Below are positions 26,621 through 35,570 of a stretch of DNA of 64,000 bases, in pieces. This stretch comes from Paracoccus shandongensis. GTDB lineage: Bacteria; Pseudomonadota; Alphaproteobacteria; Rhodobacterales; Rhodobacteraceae. How positions within the stretch are numbered: the first letter of the stretch is position 1; every line of letters begins with the position of its first letter. Under the pieces are notes generated by a model. It worked only from the letters and a program-made list of their open reading frames with translations. It made no database searches and had not been told where the DNA came from. The stretch lies in contig NZ_JAFLRK010000008.1 in the NCBI RefSeq assembly GCF_017315735.1, positions 60,837 through 124,836 of the forward strand. Reading direction: 5' to 3'. The position numbers were made by a program, and so were the translations under genes.

Positions 26621-27931
26621 TTGGTCAAGAAGATTCATCCCTCTGGGATAAAAGGTGAACAAGGCATTGCCCACATCCGCAAAGTGGTGGCTGCAATGGA
26701 GTACTTGTTCTACGAAACGGGCGGAGTGGAGGCCGGTATCGACGGCTTTATTGAAATCCGCGATCCGAAAACGGGCGAAGTTGCCAATCAGCTCGTGCAG
26801 TTCCAAAGCAAAGCTACTGGCAACCGCTTGCCTGGAGACACTGACACGAGCTTCCACTGGCCCTGCGACGCGCGCGACATTGACTACTGGACATTCGGCA
26901 CCGCACCTGTGGTGCTGATCGTGGTCGATCTGACCGCTGACCGGGCTTATTGGAAAGACGTGCGCGCATGGTTTAGCGATCCCCAGAACCGTGCCAGCCG
27001 GAAGGTGCAGTTCGACAAGAAAGCTGACCTATTCGACATCGGTGCAGCGCGTGCCTTACGAGAGGTAACTACCACCGCCCGCCCTGGCAGTTACTACTCG
27101 GCGCCACGCCGAACCGAAGAGTTAACGACCAATCTGCTGCGCGTGTCCGCCATGGCGACGACGCTGTACTGGGCGCCTACCAACGCGAAGAGTGTAGCTG
27201 AATTCTGGGCGCGGGTTAGGGAGCATGACCCATATCCGTCAGGTGCAGCGATCCTGCGCGGCGGGGCGGTGTTGTCTTTTTGCAATCTGGATCAGCTGCC
27301 ATGGCGCGAAGCCTGCGACATCGGTGCAATGGAAGAGTTCGATGTGTCGGAATGGGCGCTATCGGATGACCCAGACAGGGAACGCGACTTCGTGGACCTG
27401 CTGAACCGTGCGATGAGAGAAATGGTTCGGCATGATATGAGTTACGACCGCGACCACTACGTGCTGTACTTCCGTCCGAACCCCGGCAAGCGTGACCGTA
27501 AGATCACTTACTTTGCCGAAAAGAAGAGTACCGATCGGTCCGTGGCCAAGCGGTACAAGAAGCCGGACGGGCAGACGAAATTTTGGCGGCACTCAGCGTT
27601 CAAATGGCAGTTCATCCGCATTGGCGACGAGTGGTTCGCGCAAATCACTCCGACTTACCATTTCACCCGTGACGGAAGGGAGAAGGACAAATTCGGAGGA
27701 GAGCACCTTTCTAAAATCAAGCGCATGGAGTGGAATCCGGACGTGCGCGGCCAATTCGGCATGTGGCGGGCGTACCTCTGTGTCGACGAGCAGAAGGATA
27801 TGTTCCGGCAGGCGTATCCGTATCTGACCCTCGCCCCTGTCGAGAAGCTGTTGGCAGACTTCGGTGTGCCCGATGACCTGTGGAAGCCCGTGCGCGCCGA
27901 CCCGCCGGATGAGGAAGGCCTGCTGCTGTGA
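26621..27931 (+). CDS. DUF4365 nuclease (DREN-APAZ type), partner of short Argonaute
   Basis: 436 residues from TTG 26621; an in-frame stop lies 15 nt upstream, and later ATGs would remove the first conserved helix, so TTG is the likely start. Residues 12-66 show the PD-(D/E)xK pattern of DUF4365: Glu13 in IKGEQG, Asp41 in GIDGFIE, and Gln62-Ser-Lys64 in VQFQSK. The remaining ~250 residues have no other named domain by eye and would be the APAZ region that binds the Argonaute. In SPARDA systems such a protein is a guide-activated DNase/RNase that degrades cell DNA during invasion. The gene overlaps the pAgo gene, as required for a heterodimer. Confidence 0.8.
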   Translation: MVKKIHPSGIKGEQGIAHIRKVVAAMEYLFYETGGVEAGIDGFIEIRDPKTGEVANQLVQFQSKATGNRLPGDTDTSFHWPCDARDIDYWTFGTAPVVLIVVDLTADRAYWKDVRAWFSDPQNRASRKVQFDKKADLFDIGAARALREVTTTARPGSYYSAPRRTEELTTNLLRVSAMATTLYWAPTNAKSVAEFWARVREHDPYPSGAAILRGGAVLSFCNLDQLPWREACDIGAMEEFDVSEWALSDDPDRERDFVDLLNRAMREMVRHDMSYDRDHYVLYFRPNPGKRDRKITYFAEKKSTDRSVAKRYKKPDGQTKFWRHSAFKWQFIRIGDEWFAQITPTYHFTRDGREKDKFGGEHLSKIKRMEWNPDVRGQFGMWRAYLCVDEQKDMFRQAYPYLTLAPVEKLLADFGVPDDLWKPVRADPPDEEGLLL

Positions 27932-29379
27932 TGAAGCTGTCTCACCTTCCTGAACCTGAATTGGAGTTCGGGCAGGCGCATCGCCATATCGACATTCGGT
28001 TTGGGCTGATGGATTATGGTCCGCTCGACGCTGGACAAACGGGCGCGCCGACCGCTGTGCGGGTGGGCCTGATCGGCGACACGGAGACGGTGGAGGGAAC
28101 GCAGAGATGGTTCGCCCGCTGCGCCGCTGGTATTGACGGCAAGGCAGATACCCGCCTGACCAATCTTTATCCGCCATTCCCTGGCTCCACGGCGGAAGGC
28201 CCGTTCCGCGTGGCCTTCACCTGCGACGAACAGGACATTCGCACCATCCCGGCGCGTGTGTTAACCAAACTGAAGAATACTAATCCTCTGGACCTAGCCG
28301 ATCGATACTCTGACCTGTTTGTGGCAGAGTTGCGCGCGCTCGCCGAGGGCAACACCCGGCCGAACGTAGTTCTCATTGGCTTGCCCCTGGAAGTGATTGC
28401 GGCATTGAATGTGACAACTGATGACGAAGAGGAAGTGTTGGAAAGCGCGGCGCTCCCGTCCGGTGTGGACTTCCGGGCGCGGTTAAAGATCGCCGCAATG
28501 GAGTTCGGCTTGCCCATTCAGCTCTTCTGGCCGACGCTTTACGATCCGACGATCAAGATCCCTCGGAAGACAAAAACCGATAGCTTCCGGGAGGTGCAGG
28601 AGGACGCCACCCGAGCATGGAACTTGTTCACGGCACTGTACTATAAGGCCGGTGGTCTGCCGTGGCGGCTGGCGCGAGACTCCCGGCAGATGCGGTCCTG
28701 CTTCGTAGGGATAAGCTTTCACGAGTCGCAAAGCGGTGCATATCTGGATACAAGCACCGCGCAGATGTTCGACGAGCGCGGTGAGGGAATGATCCTGCGC
28801 GGCGGACGGGCCGCCAAGCTGTCGGACGACCGGCGGCCGTACATGACAGAGGCCCACGCACACGACCTGCTGTCCCGTTCCATGCAGGCGTACTACGATC
28901 AGCATTCCCAATATCCAGCGCGCGTAGTACTGCACAAGACGTCGCCCTTCCACCGTGAGGAAATGGCTGGGTTCGACGCCGCCGTTGAGGAATGCCGGAT
29001 CGACAATTTGGACTGCATGGCGGTGGCCCCGTGCGCTTTCCGACTATTCCGTGACGGGCAGTTTCCACCACTTCGAGGCACGCTACTACGCTTAGATCGC
29101 GACCGCGCGGTCCTGTACAGCCGGGGCGGCGTGGACTTCTTCAAGACCTATACCGGCATGTATATTCCTAAGCCGCTGATGATCCGTTCGCAGGCTCCGT
29201 CCCAGCCAGTAACCCACAACGCCGCCGAGATACTCGCCCTTAGCAAGATGAACTGGAACAACACCCAATTCGATAATCGCGACCCAATTACTATCGCTGC
29301 GTCACGCAAGGTGGGAAAAATACTCAAGTACGTCGGAGAAAATGACAGGGTTCAAACGCGATATAGCTTCTTCATGTAA
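27931..29379 (+). CDS. short prokaryotic Argonaute (MID-PIWI)
   Basis: 482 residues from ATG 27931, overlapping the stop of the nuclease gene. The size is that of short pAgos, which lack N and PAZ domains. KAGGLPWRLARD followed by SCFVGISFHES (near residue 256) is the start of the PIWI domain in this group. The position where active Argonautes have the first catalytic Asp of the DEDX tetrad reads Gly-Ile-Ser, so slicing is not expected. The C-terminus ends hydrophobic (YSFFM), as needed to hold the 5-prime end of the guide. Partner gene immediately upstream. Known relatives use small RNA guides to sense DNA of plasmids or phages and trigger the effector. Confidence 0.85.
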   Translation: MKLSHLPEPELEFGQAHRHIDIRFGLMDYGPLDAGQTGAPTAVRVGLIGDTETVEGTQRWFARCAAGIDGKADTRLTNLYPPFPGSTAEGPFRVAFTCDEQDIRTIPARVLTKLKNTNPLDLADRYSDLFVAELRALAEGNTRPNVVLIGLPLEVIAALNVTTDDEEEVLESAALPSGVDFRARLKIAAMEFGLPIQLFWPTLYDPTIKIPRKTKTDSFREVQEDATRAWNLFTALYYKAGGLPWRLARDSRQMRSCFVGISFHESQSGAYLDTSTAQMFDERGEGMILRGGRAAKLSDDRRPYMTEAHAHDLLSRSMQAYYDQHSQYPARVVLHKTSPFHREEMAGFDAAVEECRIDNLDCMAVAPCAFRLFRDGQFPPLRGTLLRLDRDRAVLYSRGGVDFFKTYTGMYIPKPLMIRSQAPSQPVTHNAAEILALSKMNWNNTQFDNRDPITIAASRKVGKILKYVGENDRVQTRYSFFM

Positions 29380-29573
29380 ATGATTTGTTCCCCTGCTAAG
29401 CATGACGGCAGACAGATCTCTCACCATTTGCCATAAGCCCATGCTCCCGTCTGAAAGCCGTGGCAGGAAATCAGCTGACCGGACTATCTTGCTTGGTTCC
29501 ATTCATGCATTTCCGTCTCCTGATCGACCTAAGAAAAGCAAAGTGCAGGACGACAGCACGACCCTATTGTCTG

Positions 29574-29963
29574 TCAGCCTCGGATCAGTTCGACGGCTAC
29601 GCCGATGTCCAAGCCGGCCCAAGCCTGGTCTGCGGTCAGAGCAGGCATTCCGAGTTCGGCTGCCAAGGCAAGACAGGCCCGATCCCCGAGCGACAGGCCA
29701 GAAGACCGGGTTGTCGGGCGCAGATGACCAATCTTGTATGCCTGGGAGGCATTGAGAGCCCGGACATCGAGGGGAAGGCTGCCGAGCACGTCCCCCACCT
29801 CTTCAACACTCAGGCCGCGTTCGCGTAGCTTGGACACGACCTCCGCAAGATTGGCGGCGCCGATCACGGCGGAAGGTAGGGCTTCTAGAACACGCTCGCT
29901 GCCCGACTCCCCGTTTAGAAGGCAAAGCAGGGCAGAGGCGTCCAGGACCGCGGCCTTACTCAC
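29574..29963 (-). CDS. vapC: VapC family toxin (PIN-domain RNase)
   Basis: 129 residues. PIN-domain acidic residues are visible: Asp8 in AVLDASALL, Glu41 in NLAEVVSKL, Asp94 in LSLGDRACLALA, and Asp112 in ALTADQAW. The layout and length match VapC of alphaproteobacteria. It is expected to cleave tRNA or rRNA when unopposed. The start overlaps the end of vapB by 8 bp. Confidence 0.9.
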   Translation of the reverse strand: MSKAAVLDASALLCLLNGESGSERVLEALPSAVIGAANLAEVVSKLRERGLSVEEVGDVLGSLPLDVRALNASQAYKIGHLRPTTRSSGLSLGDRACLALAAELGMPALTADQAWAGLDIGVAVELIRG

Positions 29964-30204
29964 GCTCTGCCTCGCGCCGCCGGTCCGCGATCAGCTCGGC
30001 CGCCAGCGAGACGCCCTCGGGCACATGGCGCCGCAATATGGCCTGGGCTCTTGCAACGGCTTGCGAAAGCGAACGAACACGCAGCTCTCCATCTTCAACG
30101 TCGACAAGCACAGTATCGCCTGTGGCAATCCCAAGCTCGCGGCGCATGAGCGCCGGAATGACGAGCTTGCCTCCTTCGATGATCCGGACCCGTTGGGCTG
30201 TCAT
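29956..30204 (-). CDS. vapB: AbrB/MazE-fold antitoxin (VapB type)
   Basis: 82 residues from ATG 30204; another ATG at 30213 is possible but lies almost on the Shine-Dalgarno (GAGGAAGG), so the later one is preferred. RVRIIEGGKLVIPALMRRELGIATGDTVLVDVEDGELRV is the AbrB-type swapped-hairpin DNA-binding domain. The C-terminal helix (LIADRRREAE) should bind the toxin. Expected to repress its own operon. Confidence 0.88.
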   Translation of the reverse strand: MTAQRVRIIEGGKLVIPALMRRELGIATGDTVLVDVEDGELRVRSLSQAVARAQAILRRHVPEGVSLAAELIADRRREAERE

Positions 30205-30319
30205 GTCTTCCATCCTTCCTCAGGTCATCTTTTCAGATCTTATACCTGCCAGTGTATATGGTATCGGGAAGACAAAAAAGTCAGAAGCACCACGGCAAAA
30301 AGGCACCGGCCAACCACTG

Positions 30320-30455
30320 CCCTACCCTGCTGTGTCACGTTGGGCACCCCCTCAAATGACAGCCAAATGTGACGACCCAAAGTGTCACAAATGAGTGGCA
30401 AAGAGGCCTTTCCGACAGTCTCAGGACTCAATCACCCTCATGTGACAGGTTGCCC
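30320..30455. promoter_or_regulatory. candidate resolvase res site region
   Basis: The 136 bp before the resolvase gene hold repeated TGTCAC/GTGACA motifs: GTGTCACGTTGGG near 30332, a dyad TGTGAC-N10-GTCACA at 30368-30389 and TGTGACAGG near 30441. Serine recombinase genes often carry several dyads of this kind directly upstream. This assignment rests on pattern and position only. Confidence 0.35.
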
Positions 30456-31028
30456 ATGTCCCGGATCGGATACGCCCGCGTCAGCACGTCGAGTCAGTAT
30501 CTCGATGTCCAGAAAGCCACGCTCAGGGCTGCAGGCTGCGAGATCATTCGCGCCGAGACCGGGTCGGGAGCTTCCCGCGACGGCCGCAGCGAGCTGGCAA
30601 TGGTTTTGGAGTTTCTGCGCGGGGGTGATGAACTGGTCGTGCATCGCCTCGACCGCCTTGGCCGGTCCACGCGCGACGTGCTGAACCTGATGCATGAGCT
30701 GGATGCCAATGGAGCGTGGCTCCGCGTTCTCGAACCCGAAGTCACCACGGCCGGGGACATGGGGCGGATGGTCATCACTGTTCTCGGCATGGTGGCCGAC
30801 ATGGAGCTGAAGTTCATTCGTGATCGTCAGCGCGCCGGTATCGAGGCGGCAAAGGGCAAGGGCGTCTACAAGGGACGGGAAAAGCGAGTAGACGATGCGA
30901 AAATCCGTAAGCTCGCATCAGACGGCATGTCCAAGGCCCGGATCGCCCGTGATCTGGGTGTGTCCCGAATGACGGTTTATCGGGCGCTTGATAATGTAGA
31001 CACTAAGGAAGATACGGAAACCTGGTGA
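30456..31028 (+). CDS. serine recombinase (resolvase/invertase)
   Basis: 190 residues from ATG 30456. IGYARVSTSSQYLDVQ holds the catalytic serine (Ser10), and LVVHRLDRLGRSTRD the conserved arginines. The C-terminal helix-turn-helix (KARIARDLGVSRMTVYRAL) is intact. Length matches Tn3-type resolvases. The upstream frame extends to 30369 without a ribosome site. It lies next to VapBC and may be a mobility or dimer-resolution module of the element. Confidence 0.9.
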   Translation: MSRIGYARVSTSSQYLDVQKATLRAAGCEIIRAETGSGASRDGRSELAMVLEFLRGGDELVVHRLDRLGRSTRDVLNLMHELDANGAWLRVLEPEVTTAGDMGRMVITVLGMVADMELKFIRDRQRAGIEAAKGKGVYKGREKRVDDAKIRKLASDGMSKARIARDLGVSRMTVYRALDNVDTKEDTETW

Positions 31029-31171
31029 GGCCAGCGGCCGCAATGCGGGACGAAGCTGCCGGTCCTGTCATAGACGCATCACGGATGCTAATGACCTAGG
31101 GGGTGTGCTGCCTCCATTCGGCGTGTGACGTTGACGGTATGACAGCAGCCAGCACAACTAAGGCTCATTAG

Positions 31172-32302
31172 CTACTCAAGAACTAACTCCCCACGCGCAA
31201 TCGCCTGCTCAACTACATCAAAGTAGACCTCGATTGGCATGTTTGTGCCGCGCCCTTCTGCACGAGCTACTAATTCATGTAATACCGCATAATGAACCTT
31301 AACGGCGTCATCGTTCAAATCCACTCGCTTCAAGTCGGGGAAGATTGAATCATTTAGCATTCCTGCTTCTAAAGCATGAGCGGTGAGCTCAAATCCATCT
31401 GGAAGACCATTCGTGTAGCAATGCACTACTGTACTAGCCAAAATATCAGCAAGTTGAATTGCAGGATGAGCCCGTGAGTCGGCAAATTTAACTGGCCCTG
31501 ACATGTCCCAACCGAGTGGATCGTCTGGTCTCATCATCCGTGCTCTTGAAATTGCCGCGTCCATAGCGTCACCATTTAATTCGGCGGCAAAGGCTTTTAA
31601 TGGCTTGCTGTCATCGCACATGACCTCAAGCGGTACTTTGTATTGACCCCAGTGGTTCAGGTGGCTCCAAAGCCCTGAAATCGACAAGTCGAGAGTCCAA
31701 GTCCCTCGGTCGAATGCATGGTGCTGGACTTCAAGTAGCTCTTTAGCAATTATCGTTCGGTGAGCCTGAGAAAACCTACGAATTAAATCGAAAGGATGCC
31801 GACGCCGATCTGCAATGCTATTTGAACTTAAAAACATTGAGGGCGCTTTAGAGAGATCCTTTGTCCGCATCATCTCCTGAAACTCGGCAAGAGTTGCCTT
31901 GACTTCAGGGCTGTCACTTTTGAACCAAAGGTAACTATACATCGCAATAAATTTATGAAACTCCTTTTGGTAAAATATACGTGGATTATCTTGAAAGACT
32001 GGTTCGAAAATGTATTCAAACATCCAGCCGCAAAGTGCCAGAAGCTTGTCGTGGGCATTTATGGCAAATCGGCCAGATATGTTCTGCACCAAATAAGATA
32101 TTAATCTACGACCTTGATTGCTCCCCATAAGTCTTGAAGCCTTGAGTTCCGGCATTTGCACGGGATATGCTTTTCGGGCGTCACTGATTAGCGACCACGC
32201 ATCTTCATCTGAAATACTAACCGAAGCGAATGCAAAATACCTTTGGTCCTTTGCCAGCAAATCTGGGCCTGTAAACCCCGCCTCGTCGCAAGCAATCAAC
32301 AT
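31172..32302 (-). CDS. DUF3800 domain-containing protein
   Basis: 376 residues from ATG 32302 with AGGGA upstream. LIACDEAGFTG at the start is the DUF3800 motif (D-E-x-G, first acidic residues of an RNase H-like fold) and the end LADILASTVVHCY holds the conserved Asp that usually closes the active site. The family often accompanies mobile and defence regions; its biochemical role is not settled. AT content is clearly higher than in flanking genes, which suggests recent acquisition. Stands alone, between the resolvase and the DUF2971 gene. Confidence 0.75.
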   Translation of the reverse strand: MLIACDEAGFTGPDLLAKDQRYFAFASVSISDEDAWSLISDARKAYPVQMPELKASRLMGSNQGRRLISYLVQNISGRFAINAHDKLLALCGWMFEYIFEPVFQDNPRIFYQKEFHKFIAMYSYLWFKSDSPEVKATLAEFQEMMRTKDLSKAPSMFLSSNSIADRRRHPFDLIRRFSQAHRTIIAKELLEVQHHAFDRGTWTLDLSISGLWSHLNHWGQYKVPLEVMCDDSKPLKAFAAELNGDAMDAAISRARMMRPDDPLGWDMSGPVKFADSRAHPAIQLADILASTVVHCYTNGLPDGFELTAHALEAGMLNDSIFPDLKRVDLNDDAVKVHYAVLHELVARAEGRGTNMPIEVYFDVVEQAIARGELVLE

Positions 32303-32796
32303 CAACGAGTTCCCTAGAAAGCGATGTTTCGCAATACATTAAGAGTTTAAATTTGGCTTCCGTCACAGTCAATGCCACGCTACACTCGGCGGTTGGATTA
32401 GATCTGCGAGACCAGTCATCGATGTGGTTAGCCTGCCTGGTAAATTTCGCATGAAAGCCACTATAGCACGGAAGTGAGGTTCACATGCTGATCGGCAGCT
32501 AAGGGCTTAGGGTGTGTGAAAACTCAGGTCACGCGATTTTTACGAGAAAACCCTTCCTCCGCTGCCACGCCAATCAGCTCTCCCAGGGACGCTGTTTCGA
32601 TAATCTACGCATGGAAGAACGTCGTTCCAGGCGTTGTGCCCCTTGAACGAGTTTTGACACACCCTCTCCTCAAAGGAGACTGGCTGCTTTCAGATGGCGG
32701 CTCGCCAGAAACGACATTAGTATGACCGTCGTCATGCACTGCTTGGGGCCAAGCAAGCGATGCTGTGCTGACGTTATCATGTGTGCGGGGAGCGAA
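32303..32796. other. 494-bp intergenic stretch between divergent genes
   Basis: Divergent spacer between DUF3800 and the DUF2971-like gene. AT-rich at both ends. A frame at 32516-32725 on the plus strand has no ribosome site or recognisable motif and is not called. Promoters for both genes should lie here. Confidence 0.4.
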
Positions 32797-33684
32797 ATGC
32801 AGCAGCCATGGGTCATAACAGACATCCAAAGGCGCAAAAATGTTGCGCAAATAATGAAACGGGTGCTTACTCAGCATGGCGTCGTGCTATCGGATTTTCA
32901 AAACGACATTCACGTCAGGGACATCTGTGTCACCGAGCATACGTCCCAAAACGCAGGTCTTTCTCAGGCTATTTTCGACCATATGTTTCCCTGCGAAACA
33001 TCACCAACTACCCTATACCACTACACCAGTCTCAGTGGCCTTTCCGGGATTGCGTCTTCCGCTGAACTGCGCCTGTTTCCACTCAGGAAGCGGATCGATG
33101 AGGGTGGGGAGCTTAGTGCCTTCGCTAAAGCCCATGGGCTGACGGGATATCTGAACAGTGACGAGGGCGAACCATATTACAAAGTGCTTTCGGACGATCT
33201 CTTCTATGTATCGATGACACGCATCCCGCCGAAGGACCCGACACTTATGTGGGGAGCCTTCTCGTCAGGGACTGGCGTTCGCCTTGAATTTGAGGTCACG
33301 GCCAAGATGGCTCAACTTCGCCCAGTTTATTACGAGCAGAAGGGCGCCGCGACCCTTCTCAAGGAAATGAATGCTGCCCTGATAGAGAGCGGCGAGCCAC
33401 CCTTCGTGCCCTTCACGATATCCCACATCGGCGCCTTCTATCTCTCATCACTAGTGAGCTCCGAAGACGAAGTCCGGCTTATGGTAAAGCGCTACAAGTG
33501 CGGTGAGGACCTAACACAAAATAATGGGACGTATGACTACTGGCCAATCCCTATTTGTTCCGCAAATGACTACTGCGATTTAAGGCTTAAAGGGATTCAT
33601 GTCGCACCGAACGGCAACCTATCGAGTGTCGAGCATGCGATTGCTGAAACCAAGTTTGCTTCAATTGTGCCCACGGGGCCATAG
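32797..33684 (+). CDS. DUF2971-like protein
   Basis: 295 residues from ATG 32797, which has GGGGAGCGAA directly upstream; the frame is open from 32722 without such a site. TLYHYTSLSGLSGIASSAELRLFPL in the middle is the DUF2971 motif (LYHYT followed by a helix and a strand), and LFYVSMTRIPPKDPTLMWGAFSSGTGVRLEF is the following conserved part. The roughly 60 residues before it are unassigned. The function of DUF2971 is unknown; it is frequent in defence islands. Codon use and AT content mark it as foreign to the GC-rich flanks. Confidence 0.65.
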   Translation: MQQPWVITDIQRRKNVAQIMKRVLTQHGVVLSDFQNDIHVRDICVTEHTSQNAGLSQAIFDHMFPCETSPTTLYHYTSLSGLSGIASSAELRLFPLRKRIDEGGELSAFAKAHGLTGYLNSDEGEPYYKVLSDDLFYVSMTRIPPKDPTLMWGAFSSGTGVRLEFEVTAKMAQLRPVYYEQKGAATLLKEMNAALIESGEPPFVPFTISHIGAFYLSSLVSSEDEVRLMVKRYKCGEDLTQNNGTYDYWPIPICSANDYCDLRLKGIHVAPNGNLSSVEHAIAETKFASIVPTGP

Positions 33685-33759
33685 TGACCGCATACGAGCG
33701 AAGGCCGCGCCACCGCTTTGGTCGACAAGTCCGCTTTGGCACCGCTCTTACCTGGCTGT

Positions 33760-35134
33760 TTAGCAGGATGCTGAAATAGTCGGCTCTCGACGCGGTTTAC
33801 GGAACATGATTCACCGTCTGCACGACATCGGGCGGGGTGATGATGCGCGGGACGGATGAGAAGAGTGGATCGCTGTTCAGCTATGTCGATCTTGAGGATC
33901 GGATCCCCGTCAAGCACCCGCTGCGCAAGATCCGGCAGGTGGTGAATAATGCTATGGCCAGTCTCGATACCGAGTTCGAGGCGCTTTACGTCGACTTTGG
34001 CCGCCCCTCGATTGCGCCGGAACGGTTGATCCGGGCCAGCCTGATCCAGATCCTGTTCTCGATCCGGTCGGAGCGGCAGTTGATGGAACAGATGCAATAT
34101 AACCTGCTGTTCCGATGGTTCGTGGGGCTGGGCATCGACGACCAGGTCTGGGTCCCGACAGTGTTCACGAAGAACCGGGACCGGCTGCTGACGACCGATA
34201 TGTCGCGCAAGGTAATGACCGCGATCCTGGCGCACCGGGAGGTCGCGCCGCTCTTGTCGGACGAGCATTTCTCCGTCGACGGCACGCTGGTCAAGGCCTG
34301 GGCTTCAATGAAGAGCTTTCAGCCGAAGCCTGCCATCACATCCCCTGATGACGAGGGGCCGGACGACCCGCCCTCGCCAGCCACGACCGCCGCCGACCAA
34401 CCTGAACAGACCCAAGCCGAGACCAGCCCGATGCCCCGCCCCACCCGCCAGCACCGCAACGCTGAGGTCGACTTCCGAGGCGAGAAGCGCTCGAACGCCA
34501 CCCATGCCTCGACCACCGATCCGGACGCCCGGCTCTACAAAAAGTCGCCCGGCACCGGCGCGATGCTGTGCTTCATCGGCCATGCTCTGATGGAGAACCG
34601 TTCGGGCCTGATCGTCCAGGGCGATCTGACCGAAGCGGACGGCCATGCCGAACGGCGTGCCGCTCTCGACATGGTGCATCGCCACTCCCCGGGATCCACC
34701 CGCAGGCTGACCCTCGGGGCGGACAAAGGATATGACGCCGCTAATTTCGTCGGTGATCTGCGAACGGCCTGCGTGACACCGCATGTCGCCCAGAAGACGC
34801 GCTATTCAGCGATCGACGGGCGCACCACCCGGCACGAGGGCTATGCCCTGTCGATCAAGCACCGCAAACGGATCGAGGAGGCCTTTGGCTGGGCCAAGAC
34901 CGTCGGGGGCATGGCGCAGACGGTCTATCGTGGCGTCGAGCGGGTCCGATCCCGCTTCATCCTCACGATGGCCGCCAACAACCTTGCCAGACTGCCGAGG
35001 TTGCTGGCTGCATGACGACTGGAAGCGGCGTCACGCGTCCATGCCGCGGGCACCGACAAACCCGACTCCGAACGCCGACGCCCAAGCAAAAGGAATAGCG
35101 TTCCGCATCGCAGACTTCTTCAGCACCCTGTTAG
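33760..35134 (+). mobile_element. intact insertion sequence, IS5-like, with TTAG target duplication
   Basis: The element spans 33764-35130 (1367 bp). Its ends are imperfect inverted repeats, CAGGATGCTGAAATAGTC on the left and CAGGGTGCTGAAGAAGTC on the right. Both ends are flanked by the 4-bp direct repeat TTAG (33760-33763 and 35131-35134). It holds one full-length transposase gene. The clean target duplication says it inserted as a unit and has not recombined since. Confidence 0.85.
33840..35015 (+). CDS. IS5-like DDE transposase
   Basis: 391 residues from ATG 33840 (MMRGTDEKSG...). The N-terminal domain (RPSIAPERLIRASLIQILFSIRSERQLMEQ) is DUF772, and DDE residues are plausible at HFSVDGTLVKAW (Asp), LGADKGYD (Asp) and the C-terminal HRKRIEEAFGWAK (Glu in the Y/H-R-x-x-x-E motif). 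A low-complexity insert rich in Pro/Thr/Gln (about residues 165-205) separates the first two blocks. IS1182 and IS5 relatives share this plan; I lean to IS5. It appears intact. Confidence 0.88.
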   Translation: MMRGTDEKSGSLFSYVDLEDRIPVKHPLRKIRQVVNNAMASLDTEFEALYVDFGRPSIAPERLIRASLIQILFSIRSERQLMEQMQYNLLFRWFVGLGIDDQVWVPTVFTKNRDRLLTTDMSRKVMTAILAHREVAPLLSDEHFSVDGTLVKAWASMKSFQPKPAITSPDDEGPDDPPSPATTAADQPEQTQAETSPMPRPTRQHRNAEVDFRGEKRSNATHASTTDPDARLYKKSPGTGAMLCFIGHALMENRSGLIVQGDLTEADGHAERRAALDMVHRHSPGSTRRLTLGADKGYDAANFVGDLRTACVTPHVAQKTRYSAIDGRTTRHEGYALSIKHRKRIEEAFGWAKTVGGMAQTVYRGVERVRSRFILTMAANNLARLPRLLAA

Positions 35135-35264
35135 GCTACAATGGGCTGCAAGCGGACATAACGAGGGAAGCAGCCGACCGGCAGCTTTGGGCTCCCTTCG
35201 CGTCATGCGCGGGGCCGACCCCCAGTGGCCGCTTCGTTCCAATCGCCCAAGGTCGCTGGCTGCG

Positions 35265-35570
35265 TCAGTCCAGTGACCCCGCCTGCTGTCGGCCGATGGG
35301 AAACATATCTTCACCGTAATGGTGCAGCTTGACGTGATGGCTGCGGCAGAGCCACCGCACGTTCAGGGGTTCATCATATCGGTCGTGATGGGCATCAACC
35401 TTGGCCGCGCCGCAGACCTCACAGGCTTGCCTTTCCAAGATGCCAGAGATGAGCGCCCGCTGAACGGCAAGATGGGCCTGATACTTCGGCAGGTTGGTGC
35501 GGCGCCAGTTCGTCTGGCGGGTCTCGCTTTTCAGGGACGGTGGCCGTGGGGCCTTTAGATCATCTGTCAT
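35265..35570 (-). CDS. HNH-like small zinc protein
   Basis: 101 residues from ATG 35570, overlapping the stop of the resolvase gene by one base. CEVCGAAKVDAHHDRYDEPLNV followed by WLCRSHHVKLHH is an HNH-type zinc motif with four cysteine/histidine ligand positions. Similar small proteins are found in phages and plasmids, some as HNH endonucleases, some as DNA-binding proteins. Coupling with the resolvase suggests joint expression. The N-terminal 45 residues are basic. Confidence 0.7.
   Translation of the reverse strand: MTDDLKAPRPPSLKSETRQTNWRRTNLPKYQAHLAVQRALISGILERQACEVCGAAKVDAHHDRYDEPLNVRWLCRSHHVKLHHYGEDMFPIGRQQAGSLD

Noticed and set aside
27931..29379. Long, catalytically active Argonaute
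   Set aside because: At about 480 residues it lacks room for N and PAZ domains, and the first catalytic Asp position of PIWI is not acidic.
30320..30455. CRISPR array
   Set aside because: The TGTCAC/GTGACA repeats are short, irregular and inverted to each other; there are no equal spacers and no cas genes.
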